Origin: Duganella alba
Lineage (GTDB): Bacteria; Pseudomonadota; Gammaproteobacteria; Burkholderiales; Burkholderiaceae_D
Assembly: GCF_009674495.1 (NCBI RefSeq)
Contig: NZ_WKJN01000025.1
Span: 29,501-93,500, forward strand
Reading direction: 5' to 3'
Length of the DNA stretch: 64,000 bases
Below are positions 16,445 to 27,143 of the stretch, one piece after another. The position numbers and the translations under genes were made by a program. Each line of letters begins with the position of its first letter. The first letter of the stretch is position 1. Under the pieces are notes generated by a model, which saw only the letters and a list, made by a program, of their open reading frames with translations, had not been told where the DNA came from and did not search any database.

Positions 16445-16478
16445 GTAATTTCTGACGAATACGCATTGAGAGATTTTA

Positions 16479-18953
<2,475 letters not shown>

Positions 18954-18995
18954 GGTCGGCGCAGCAGACAGCAAGCAGCAAGCAGCAAACAGGAA

Positions 18996-19020
18996 GGGAG
19001 GCCGTGGCCTCCCTTTTTTT
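18996..19020 (+). terminator. Intrinsic terminator after rpoD
   Basis: Stem GGGAGG / CCTCCC around a CCGTGG loop, then eight T, about 45 bases after the rpoD stop. Confidence 0.85.
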
Positions 19021-19038
19021 TCGCGCTACACTAGCGCC

Positions 19039-19566
19039 ATGAAAAAAATTATCCTCGCATGGTGCGCGTGCCTGATCTCGCTGTCCGCCCACGCCGGCAT
19101 GACCTGGCGTGCGGCGCCGGTGGCGGCCGACCGCATTCCCTTCCTGCGCGGCAGCGAGGAGCAGGTGATGGCGGCGCTGGAGGGCGACGGCGCCATCGAT
19201 CTCGACAAGATGTGGCACGGCATCCATTACCTGCTGGCGGCGCGGCCCGGCAACCGGGCCATGGCCGAGCTGACGATCTTCGGCGGCGAGGCGGTCGGCG
19301 CGGACCAGGGCTACGGGCCGGCCCGCGTGCTGTCGCCGGCGCAGGTGAAAAGCATCGCCGCCATGCTGGAGCGCGAAACGCCGGCCACGCTGGCGGCACG
19401 CTATGCGCCCGCAGCGATGGAGGCCGCGCATACCTATCCGGAGGGGATCTGGATCGGCGAAGGCAGGGAGGCGCTGATGGATTTGCTGCAGCACTATGAT
19501 GTGCTGCTGGTGTTCTTCAAGAACGCGGCAATCAGGGGGCAGGCCGTGGTGGTCCTGCTTGGCTGA
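19039..19566 (+). CDS. DUF1877 (YfbM-like) protein with signal peptide
   Basis: A 175-residue protein matching DUF1877. It has the family features DLDKMWHGIHYLL, a GPARVLSPAQVKSIAAML segment and the C-terminal LLQHYDVLLVFFKNAA. E. coli YfbM is of similar length and cytoplasmic. Here the first 19 residues (KKIILAWCACLISLSAHA) look like a Sec or lipoprotein-type signal, which is unusual. The function is unknown. It stands alone after the rpoD terminator. Confidence 0.85.
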   Translation: MKKIILAWCACLISLSAHAGMTWRAAPVAADRIPFLRGSEEQVMAALEGDGAIDLDKMWHGIHYLLAARPGNRAMAELTIFGGEAVGADQGYGPARVLSPAQVKSIAAMLERETPATLAARYAPAAMEAAHTYPEGIWIGEGREALMDLLQHYDVLLVFFKNAAIRGQAVVVLLG

Positions 19567-19587
19567 CGATCAGGAGGTCACGGTGAA

Positions 19588-19968
19588 ATGAGCGATCAAG
19601 GCGATCTTCATGGCAGCTGCCTGTGCGGCGGCGTGCGGTATCGGGCGGCGTTGCCGGTGTTTCATGCGAGCCACTGCTACTGCACCATGTGCCGCAAGCA
19701 GCATGGCGCGGCGGCGGGGTCGTATGCCAATGTCGCCAGCGCCGGCCTGGTGATCGAGCAGGGCGCCGGGCTGATTGCCGAGTACGCCTCGTCCGCCGAC
19801 GGCCGCCGCGACTTCTGCCGCGTGTGCGGCTCCACCTTGTTCTGGCGCAGCACGGAGTCGCCGGACCGCGTCGCCATCACGCTCGGCACGCTGGAACCGG
19901 AATACGGCGGGCCGGTCGAGCGCGAACTGTTCGCCGACAACAAGCCTGCCTGGCGGCCGCGCGGCTAG
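19588..19968 (+). CDS. GFA-domain zinc protein (CENP-V/GFA family)
   Basis: A 126-residue protein with the two-zinc GFA fold. Ligands are visible: C11 and C13 in GSCLCGGVRY; C30, C32 and C35 in HCYCTMCRK; and C77 and C80 in FCRVCGS. Relatives include S-(hydroxymethyl)glutathione synthase (Gfa), but most short members have unknown roles and Gfa activity should not be assumed. AGGAGG precedes the start by ten bases. It is convergent with the PAS-kinase-like gene. Confidence 0.9.
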   Translation: MSDQGDLHGSCLCGGVRYRAALPVFHASHCYCTMCRKQHGAAAGSYANVASAGLVIEQGAGLIAEYASSADGRRDFCRVCGSTLFWRSTESPDRVAITLGTLEPEYGGPVERELFADNKPAWRPRG

Positions 19969-19969
19969 T

Positions 19970-21061
19970 TCAGCTACGGTCCACCCGGCAAACGATGTGC
20001 AGCGCCGTGCCGGCACTGACGCTGACCGTCAGCGTGCCGCCCAGCGCGCCCAGGCGTTGACGCATGGCGTGCAGCGCGGCCGCCTCGGCCGGGTAGGAGG
20101 CGCCGGGATGGCGGTCGCTGCTGAGGGTGATGGCAATCTGCGCGCTGCACAGGCTCAACTCCACCTGCAGCCGTTGCGCGCTGGTGCTCAGGTATTCCAG
20201 TCCGGTCTGGACGATGTGAAACAGGGCGCTGGTGGTCTGCTGCGTCAGCACGGCGCGGTCGTCGAGCACGCGCAGCGCGCATTGCAGCCCCTGGCGCCGC
20301 GCCATCTGTTGCAGCTGCCATTCGATGGCGGCGCTTAAGCCGAGGTCCAGCGTGGCCGGATGCAGTTCGTTGATGATGTGGCGCACGGCGTCGATGCTGG
20401 CGTCCAGCGTCGCCAGCGCCTGCACCGCGCGCTCGTGCAGCAGCGGTTGCGCGGCGCCGGTGCGCGCGTGCAGCATGGCGATGTCCAGCTTGAGCGCCAC
20501 CAGGTTTTGCGCCAGATTGTCGCGCATGCCGGTCGCCAGGCGGCGGTGCTGGCTTTCGGTGGCGTCCTGCCGTTCGCCGGCGATCTGCTGCGCCAGTTGC
20601 AGCGCGTCGGCCAGCGCGGTTTCCTTGCGCTGGCGTTCGGTGATGTCGAGACTGCTGCCGATCAGCAGGTAGGGCTGGCCGTCGGCGTCGTAGATCGGGT
20701 GCTTGTAGGTCAGCATCAGCCGGGTTTCCTGCAGGCCGGCGTGCCACAGCGGCACCTCCTCGATCACGGTTTCGCCCTGGGCGAAGGCCAGGCGGTCGTA
20801 CTGGTGATGCAGGCTGAGCTGCTCCGGCGGAAAGATGCCGGCGCCGTCCCGGCCGGCGATGTCTTCAAGGCACACCCCCCACATCGCCTCGCAGGCCGGA
20901 TTCATCATCACCACGCGCAAGGCGGCGTCCTTGACGAACAGCGGCTGCGGCATCAGCGACACGACCTGGCGCACATCCTGGCTGCTGATGGCGCCTTCCT
21001 TCAATCCGGTAAATAAACGCTTCAGTTCTGCATTGGGCGGCAAGTTCGGCAGGCGGGGCAT
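19970..21061 (-). CDS. PAS-domain histidine-kinase-like protein lacking the phospho-acceptor His
   Basis: A 363-residue cytoplasmic protein. Residues about 30-142 form a PAS domain (MPQPLFVKDAALRVVMMNPA, then the PAC-like YLLIGSSLDITERQRK). Residues 165-245 resemble the HisKA_3 dimerisation helix of NarX/DegS kinases, but the ELHD block reads GMRD with R180 where the His should be. The following ATPase region is degraded: the N-box position reads FHIVQTGLEYLSTSAQ and no DxGxG is seen. It is probably a non-phosphorylating sensor or an inactive relic. No response regulator is adjacent. Confidence 0.8.
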   Translation of the reverse strand: MPRLPNLPPNAELKRLFTGLKEGAISSQDVRQVVSLMPQPLFVKDAALRVVMMNPACEAMWGVCLEDIAGRDGAGIFPPEQLSLHHQYDRLAFAQGETVIEEVPLWHAGLQETRLMLTYKHPIYDADGQPYLLIGSSLDITERQRKETALADALQLAQQIAGERQDATESQHRRLATGMRDNLAQNLVALKLDIAMLHARTGAAQPLLHERAVQALATLDASIDAVRHIINELHPATLDLGLSAAIEWQLQQMARRQGLQCALRVLDDRAVLTQQTTSALFHIVQTGLEYLSTSAQRLQVELSLCSAQIAITLSSDRHPGASYPAEAAALHAMRQRLGALGGTLTVSVSAGTALHIVCRVDRS

Positions 21062-21172
21062 AAGTGTTTCACTCGGTAAAGGTTTCTCCGATTGTAATAT
21101 TTAATTGCAATATTGTCATGTAAAAATGAAAACGCCCCGACATGCGGGGCGTGGAAGCGATGCGGGACGGTG

Positions 21173-24007
21173 TCAGCCGGTGTTGCGCAGGCCGGCCGCG
21201 ACGCCGTTGATCGACAGATGGATGCCACGGTGCACGCGCTCGTCAGCCTTGCTTTCCGACGACAGCGCGCGGTGGCGCTTGATCAGCTCCACCTGCAAGT
21301 GGTTCAGCGGATCCAGATAGGCGAAGCGGTTCTGGATCGAGCGCGCCAGCAGCGGATTGCCGGCCAGGCGCTCGGTGGCGCCGGTGATGCTTTGCAGGAT
21401 GTCCAGCGTGTCGGCATGCTCGTCGGTGATGCGCTTGAAGATGCGTTCGCGCAGTTCCTTGTCCTGCACCAGCTCGGCGTAGCGCGAGGCGATCGCCAGG
21501 TCGGTCTTGGCCAGCACCATGTCCATATTGGACAGCAGCGTGGCGAACAGCGGCCAGTGCTGGAACATGGCTTGCAGCTGGGCCAGGCGCTCGGCCTTGT
21601 CGCCGTCGGCGATCCAGCCGCCGATGGCGCTGGCGAAACCGTACCAGCCCGGCAGCAGCAGGCGGCATTGGCCCCACGAGAAGCCCCATGGAATCGCGCG
21701 CAGGTCTTCAATCCGCTTGGTCGACTTGCGCGAGGCCGGGCGCGAACCAAGGTTCAGCTCGGCGATCTCGGCGATCGGCGTGGCGGCGAAGAAGTAGTCG
21801 GTGAAGCCGGGCGTTTCATAGACCAGATTGCGGTAGGCCTTGTAGGCGCGGTCCGAAATCTCGGCCATCACCGCTTCGTAGCCGTGCAGCTGCTGCTGGT
21901 GGGCGGCGTCTTCCGGCTGCGGCAGCAGGCTCGCCTCCAGGGTGGCGGCGACCAGCAGTTCCAGGTTGCGGCGGCCGATGTCCTTGTTGGAGAACTTCGA
22001 GGCGATGATTTCGCCCTGTTCGGTCAGGCGGATCTGGCCGTTGACGGTGCCGTGCGGCTGCGCCAGGATGGCGTCGTACGACGGACCGCCGCCACGACCG
22101 ACGGTGCCGCCGCGGCCATGGAACAGGCGCAGCTTGACGCCGGCCTTTTCGAACACCTTGACCAGGTTGGTCTCGGCCTTGTACAGCTCCCAGTTGGAGG
22201 TCAGGAAGCCGCCGTCCTTGTTGGAGTCCGAATAGCCCAGCATGACTTCCTGGATCTGGCCCTGCTTGGCGATCAGTTGCTTCACCAGCGGGATCGCCAT
22301 CACGGCTTCCATGATGCCGGCGGCGCGCTGCAGGTCGGGAATGGTCTCGAACAGCGGGATCACCATCAGATCCAACTCGGGTTCAGCTTCCCCCGCGGCG
22401 AGGCGCAGCAGGCCCAGCTCTTTTTGCAGCAGCAGCACTTCCAGCAGGTCGGACACGGTTTCGGTGTGCGAGATGATGTAGTTGCGGATCGCGCGCGCGC
22501 CGTAGCGGGCACGGATCTCGCGCGCCGCGCGCAGCACGCCCAGCTCGGACACGGTCTCGGCCGAGTAGGTGATGTACGGCGAATTCAGCAGGCGCGGCTG
22601 CGCCAGCTCGCCCAGCAGCAGCTTGACCTTGGCGTCCTCGTCCAGCGCGGCGTAGTCGGCCAGCACGCCGGAGGTGGCGAACAGTTCGGCCAGCACGCGC
22701 TCGTGGATGTCGGACGACTGGCGCATGTCCAGCGAGGCCAGGTGGAAGCCGAAGATGTCGGCCGCGCGTTTCAAGGTGGCCAGGCGCGGCTGCACCAGCA
22801 CGGCGCCGTGGTTGGCGTTGAGCGAGTCGATCAGCAGCTGCAGGTCGGTGGCGAATTCGGCGGCGCCGTTGTACGGCTCGGCGTGGCCGACTTCCTTGCG
22901 CAGGATGTTGGTGGCGCCCAGTGCGCGCGCGGTCGAGGCCAGGCGGGCGTAGATGCCGATCAGGGCGCGGCGGTACGGTTCGTCGGCGCGGTGGTCGGAA
23001 GTGTCCGGCGACTGGTCGGCCAGCGCCTGCAGTGCCGGCGAGCAGCCTATCATCAGGGTCGAGATCGACAGCTCGGCGCCCAGCGTGTGCGCTTCTTCCA
23101 GGTAGAAGTCGAGGATGGTGGTGGCCTGGCGCGTCAGCGCGTGCGACATGGTGCCGCCGTTGACGTTGGGATTGCCGTCGCGGTCGCCGCCGATCCAGCT
23201 GCCCATCTGCACGTACGGTGCGGTGATGTGCTGCGGCTGTTCGTCCTTGCCGTAGTGGTGGGCGATGTCCTGCTCGATGTCATCGTACAACCCCGGCAGT
23301 TCGCGCAGGAAGGTGATGCGGTAGTAGGACAGCGCGTTTTCGATCTCGTCGGCCACGGTCAGCTTGGAGTAGCGCAGCATGCGGGTCTGCCACAGCGTGG
23401 CGATGCGCGCCTTCAGCAGGTGCAGGTTGGCCGCCTGTTCCTTCGGCGTCAGCGGCAGGTCGCGCTCGGCCAGCAGGCGGGCGATGTCGTGCTCGGCGTC
23501 GAGGATGGACTTGCGCTGCACTTCGGTCGGGTGGGCGGTCAGCACCGGGGCGATCAGCGCGTCCTGGAAGAAGGTCGAGACCGTCTCCTGGCTGACGCCG
23601 GCTTCCTTGAGCTTGCACAGCGCGAAGTTGACGCTGCCTTGCTGCGGCTTCGAGCCGGCCAGCAGGTGGGCGCGGCGGCGGCGGATATGGTGCTGGTCCT
23701 CGGCGATATTGGCCAGATGTGAGAAATACGAGAAGGCGCGCACCACCGAAATGGTTTGCTCCTTGGTCAGGATCTTCAGCATGCCGTCCAGTTCCTTGGC
23801 GGCGCCGGCGTCGGCTTCGCGGCGGAAGCGCACGGCGGTCTGGCGGATGGTTTCGACCACGGCGTAGACTTCCTCGCCTTCCTGGTCGCGTAGGACGTCG
23901 CCCAGCAGGCGGCCCAGCAGGCGGATGTCTTCTTTCAATGGCGCGTCCTTGTCGACGCCCGGTTGTTCAGCAGCTTGTTCGTTCAATGCACTAGATGGAT
24001 TGGCCAT
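21173..24007 (-). CDS. ppc: Phosphoenolpyruvate carboxylase
   Basis: The enzyme carboxylates phosphoenolpyruvate to oxaloacetate, replenishing the TCA cycle. The catalytic His of LTAHPTEVQRKSI is residue 159 counted from the Met at 24007. FHGRGGTVGRGGGP, GYSDSNKDGGFLTSNW and the C-terminal VAAGLRNTG are intact. I use the Met at 24007 (944 residues, MANPSSALNE); a longer start at 24046 is possible and neither has a strong ribosome site. It is divergent from hemC, a gene order common in Burkholderiales. Confidence 0.97.
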   Translation of the reverse strand: MANPSSALNEQAAEQPGVDKDAPLKEDIRLLGRLLGDVLRDQEGEEVYAVVETIRQTAVRFRREADAGAAKELDGMLKILTKEQTISVVRAFSYFSHLANIAEDQHHIRRRRAHLLAGSKPQQGSVNFALCKLKEAGVSQETVSTFFQDALIAPVLTAHPTEVQRKSILDAEHDIARLLAERDLPLTPKEQAANLHLLKARIATLWQTRMLRYSKLTVADEIENALSYYRITFLRELPGLYDDIEQDIAHHYGKDEQPQHITAPYVQMGSWIGGDRDGNPNVNGGTMSHALTRQATTILDFYLEEAHTLGAELSISTLMIGCSPALQALADQSPDTSDHRADEPYRRALIGIYARLASTARALGATNILRKEVGHAEPYNGAAEFATDLQLLIDSLNANHGAVLVQPRLATLKRAADIFGFHLASLDMRQSSDIHERVLAELFATSGVLADYAALDEDAKVKLLLGELAQPRLLNSPYITYSAETVSELGVLRAAREIRARYGARAIRNYIISHTETVSDLLEVLLLQKELGLLRLAAGEAEPELDLMVIPLFETIPDLQRAAGIMEAVMAIPLVKQLIAKQGQIQEVMLGYSDSNKDGGFLTSNWELYKAETNLVKVFEKAGVKLRLFHGRGGTVGRGGGPSYDAILAQPHGTVNGQIRLTEQGEIIASKFSNKDIGRRNLELLVAATLEASLLPQPEDAAHQQQLHGYEAVMAEISDRAYKAYRNLVYETPGFTDYFFAATPIAEIAELNLGSRPASRKSTKRIEDLRAIPWGFSWGQCRLLLPGWYGFASAIGGWIADGDKAERLAQLQAMFQHWPLFATLLSNMDMVLAKTDLAIASRYAELVQDKELRERIFKRITDEHADTLDILQSITGATERLAGNPLLARSIQNRFAYLDPLNHLQVELIKRHRALSSESKADERVHRGIHLSINGVAAGLRNTG

Positions 24008-24159
24008 GTGTTTTAAGTCACGAAAGGGTGAAATATGTCGGTGCATGGGCTTATGGCCCGGTTCTGCGAGAAGGTGAGCATGCTAAAATTTGTGATCTTA
24101 AACACGCGCGTGGTACTGGCTTGCGCCGGTTAGCGTCAGCTACAGCGAAAGAACTGGTT

Positions 24160-25185
24160 TTGAAAACATCTGAATCTAAGCATTCTCCGTCGAGATTGGT
24201 TATTGCGTCGCGCGAGAGCCGCCTCGCCATGTGGCAAGCCGAGCACGTCCGCGATCGCTTGACATTATTATATCCGCAGTGCGATGTCAAAATTGTCGGA
24301 ATGACGACGCGCGGCGATCAAATTCTGGATCGCACCCTGTCCAAAGTGGGCGGCAAGGGGCTGTTTGTGAAAGAACTTGAAGTGGCGATGGCCGAAGGCC
24401 GCGCCGACCTGGCCGTGCACTGCCTGAAAGACATGCCGATGGAGTTGCCGGAAGGCTTCGCCATGGCGGCCGTGATGGAGCGCGAAGATGCGCGCGACGC
24501 CTTCGTGTCCAACGATTACGCGTCGCTCGACGAACTGCCGGACGGCGCCGTGGTCGGCACCAGCAGCCTGCGCCGCCAGGCGCTGATCGCCGCGCGCTAC
24601 CCGCAACTGGTGATCAAGCCGCTGCGCGGCAACCTCGATACCCGCCTGGCCAAGCTGGATCGCGGCGAGTACGCCGCCATCATCCTGGCCGCCGCCGGCC
24701 TGAAACGCCTGGGCCTGGCCGAACGCATCCGCGCGCTGCTGTCGCCGGAAACCAGCCTGCCGGCGCCGGGGCAGGGCACGCTGGCGATTGAAATCCCTGA
24801 ACGCGACGATGGTCTCGACCTGGTGGCGCTGCTGGCGCCGCTGCACCATGCGCACAGCGCGCTGGTGTCGATCGCCGAGCGCAAGGTGTCGCAGGTGTTT
24901 GGCGGCAGCTGCCAGATTCCGCTGGCGTCCTACGCCACCATTGATGGCGACCAGATGCATCTGCGCGCCATGGTGGCGACGCCGGACGGCAAGCGCATGA
25001 TCAGCGCCGAGGCGCATGGTCCGGCCGCCGACGCCGAAGCGCTGGGCCTGCAAGTGGCCGAGCAGCTGCGCGTGCAGGACGCCGAGGGCATCCTGGCCGC
25101 CTGCCTGAGCGAAGCGGCGCAAGCCGACGACGATGCGCGTTCGGCCGAACTGGCGGCCAGCGCCGCCGGCAAGCCTGCCGCCTGA
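24160..25185 (+). CDS. hemC: Hydroxymethylbilane synthase (porphobilinogen deaminase)
   Basis: It joins four porphobilinogens into hydroxymethylbilane. IASRESRLAMWQAEHV opens the domain. VHCLKDMP and SSLRRQAL line the active site, and the dipyrromethane cofactor Cys lies in VFGGSCQIPLAS. The start is probably the TTG at 24160 (about 341 residues): homology begins within a few residues of it and there is no nearby ATG. An ATG far upstream at 23995 would add 55 residues without homology. The C-terminal tail is Ala-rich. It is the first gene of hemC-hemD-hemX-hemY. Confidence 0.93.
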   Translation: MKTSESKHSPSRLVIASRESRLAMWQAEHVRDRLTLLYPQCDVKIVGMTTRGDQILDRTLSKVGGKGLFVKELEVAMAEGRADLAVHCLKDMPMELPEGFAMAAVMEREDARDAFVSNDYASLDELPDGAVVGTSSLRRQALIAARYPQLVIKPLRGNLDTRLAKLDRGEYAAIILAAAGLKRLGLAERIRALLSPETSLPAPGQGTLAIEIPERDDGLDLVALLAPLHHAHSALVSIAERKVSQVFGGSCQIPLASYATIDGDQMHLRAMVATPDGKRMISAEAHGPAADAEALGLQVAEQLRVQDAEGILAACLSEAAQADDDARSAELAASAAGKPAA

Positions 25186-25192
25186 TCCGGGG

Positions 25193-25984
25193 ATGGCCGG
25201 CGCCGTCGTCATCACCCGTCCCCTGGCGCAAGCCACGCCGCTGGCGGCCCGCGTGGCGGCCCTGGGCCGTACCGTGGAAATTTTGCCGCTGCTGGAAATC
25301 GCGCCGCTGGCCGATCCGGCGCCGCTGCTGGCCGCGCTGGCGCAGCTGGATCAGTACGTCCTGGTGGCGTTCGTCTCGCCGAACGCCATCGACGCGGCGT
25401 TCGCTTATATAAAGCAGTGGCCGGCCGGCGTGACGCTGGCCGTGGTGGGCGAGGGCAGCCGCGCCGCGCTGGCCGCGCACGGCGTCACGCCGGAGCGCCA
25501 CACCATCGTCAGCCCGGCCGACAGCGCCCACAGCGACTCCGAACACCTGCTGCAAACGCTGGACCTGGACGCGCTGAACGGCCGCCGGGTGCTGATCATC
25601 CGCGGCGAAAGCGGCCGCGAGCTGATGGGCGACGGCTTCCGGGCGGCCGGCGCGCTGGTCGATATCGTGCCGGCCTATTGCCGCTCGGTGCCGGCGCTGA
25701 CGCCGCAACTGGCGGCCACCTTGCGCCGGCTGCTGGCGCAACAGAACGACTGGATCATCACCAGTTCCGAGGCTTTACGGGGCCTGTGCGGCCTCCTGGC
25801 CAATTTGGACTTGCAGCACCCTGACGCGATGCAGCACAATAGCGTTGTAGCTATGCAACAGCAGCATCTGATCGTGCCACACGCCCGAATTGCCGAAACG
25901 GCAAATAATTTAGGATTTTCCAAGCTGACGCTCACCGGATCAGGCGACGAACGCCTGCTGGCCGCGTTACAATCATGCCTATGA
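25193..25984 (+). CDS. hemD: Uroporphyrinogen-III synthase
   Basis: It cyclises hydroxymethylbilane to uroporphyrinogen III. The 263-residue protein is divergent in sequence, as is normal for HemD. It starts VVITRPLAQATPLAARVAAL and keeps the conserved FVSPNAIDAAF, LIIRGESGRELMGDGF, the VPAYCRSVP linker and DWIITSSEALRGL. It begins 7 bases after the hemC stop and overlaps hemX by four bases (ATGA), which shows translational coupling. Confidence 0.92.
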   Translation: MAGAVVITRPLAQATPLAARVAALGRTVEILPLLEIAPLADPAPLLAALAQLDQYVLVAFVSPNAIDAAFAYIKQWPAGVTLAVVGEGSRAALAAHGVTPERHTIVSPADSAHSDSEHLLQTLDLDALNGRRVLIIRGESGRELMGDGFRAAGALVDIVPAYCRSVPALTPQLAATLRRLLAQQNDWIITSSEALRGLCGLLANLDLQHPDAMQHNSVVAMQQQHLIVPHARIAETANNLGFSKLTLTGSGDERLLAALQSCL

Positions 25985-27141
25985 ACGATTTGCCTACTTT
26001 ACCTGACCCAGCCGTCTCGAACGCCAAAACCGCCGATGCCGAGACTCCGCCTGCGGCCACGCCGCCATCGCAGCCTGAACCGAGCCTGCTCGAGACCCTG
26101 CAACAGCCGCAGATGCTGTTGGTGGGCATACTCGTGCTGACGATTCTGCTGGCCGGCCAGACCTGGTCGTCGCATGCGCGCGTCAACAAGCTGCGCGAGG
26201 AAATGGCGCTGCGCCTGCAGAAAGGCGACGCCTCGAATGCCGACACCGGCAACCTGGTGCGCAGCGTGCAGGAAAACACCAAGGAGCTGCAATCCAAGGT
26301 CGCGCTGCTGGAAAGCAAGCAGCAGGAAGCGCAGAGCCAGCAACTGGCGCTGGAGCAGCTGTACCAGGATCTGTCCAAGAACCGCGACGAATGGGCGCTG
26401 ACCGAGATCGAGCAAGTGCTGTCGACCGCGTCGCAGCAGCTGCAACTGGCCGGCAACGTGCCGGGCGCGCTGATCGCGCTGCAGAATGCCGACCGCAGCC
26501 TGTCGCGTTCGGACAAGCCGCAGTTCATCACCATCCGCCGCGCCATCGCGCGCGACACCGACAAGCTGAAAGCCTTGCCGAGCGTCGATTCGGTGGGCGT
26601 GGCGCTGCGCCTGGACAACGCCATCGCGCAGATCGATACGCTGCCGATGCTGGCGGACGAAAAGCCGACGCTGCCGGCGCCGCCTGAAAAGAAAGCCAGG
26701 CCGGCCAAGGTCGTGCACGGCAAGGATGGCAAGCCGGTCAAGGTCGAGGAGACCAGCCCGTGGCTGCAAGCCCTGCAGGATGGCTGGAATGGCTGGAGCA
26801 GCGAGATGTGGACCGATGTGCGCCAGCTGGTGCGCGTGCGCAATGTCGAGACGCCGGACGCGCTGATGCTGTCGCCGACGCAGGCCTACTTCATGCGCGA
26901 AAACCTCAAGCTGCGCCTGCTGAACGCGCGCATGGCGCTGTTGTCGCGCAATGAAGGCGCTTTCCGTGCCGACCTGATCGCGGCGCAGGACGCGCTGGTC
27001 AAGTATTTCGACACCCGCGCCCGCTCCACCCAGACCGTGCAGGCACTGCTGCGCCAGGTACAGAGCAGCAATCTCGCGATTGAGATGCCGACCCTGTCCG
27101 ACAGCCTGAACGCCGTGCGCAACTACAAAGCGAAGCCATAG
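25981..27141 (+). CDS. hemX: HemX-like membrane protein (uroporphyrinogen-III C-methyltransferase HemX family)
   Basis: A 386-residue bitopic membrane protein. A Pro/Ala-rich cytoplasmic start (1-40) is followed by one TM helix (MLLVGILVLTILLAGQTW). Next comes a coiled coil (about 70-130, REEMALRLQKG to LESKQQEAQSQQLALEQLY) and a periplasmic HemX domain (LTEIEQVLSTASQQLQLAGN, then RNVETPDALMLSPTQAYFMR). Despite the family name it has no SAM-binding fold. It probably organises the haem pathway at the membrane. The ATG at 25975 is an alternative start, but 25981 gives the ATGA overlap. Confidence 0.88.
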   Translation: MNDLPTLPDPAVSNAKTADAETPPAATPPSQPEPSLLETLQQPQMLLVGILVLTILLAGQTWSSHARVNKLREEMALRLQKGDASNADTGNLVRSVQENTKELQSKVALLESKQQEAQSQQLALEQLYQDLSKNRDEWALTEIEQVLSTASQQLQLAGNVPGALIALQNADRSLSRSDKPQFITIRRAIARDTDKLKALPSVDSVGVALRLDNAIAQIDTLPMLADEKPTLPAPPEKKARPAKVVHGKDGKPVKVEETSPWLQALQDGWNGWSSEMWTDVRQLVRVRNVETPDALMLSPTQAYFMRENLKLRLLNARMALLSRNEGAFRADLIAAQDALVKYFDTRARSTQTVQALLRQVQSSNLAIEMPTLSDSLNAVRNYKAKP

Positions 27142-27143
27142 TC

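Larger units (their letters stand above)
16073..16478. other. 406-bp intergenic leader between the proQ-like gene and rpoD
   Basis: No convincing protein gene lies here. It holds a near-consensus -10 hexamer, a possible short transcript, and two terminator-like hairpins placed before rpoD; each is listed separately. The usual betaproteobacterial neighbours of rpoD (dnaG, rpsU) are not present upstream. Confidence 0.7.

Noticed and set aside
21113..23722. 869-codon forward frame
   Set aside because: Antisense to ppc, with no recognisable domain and shadow-type composition.
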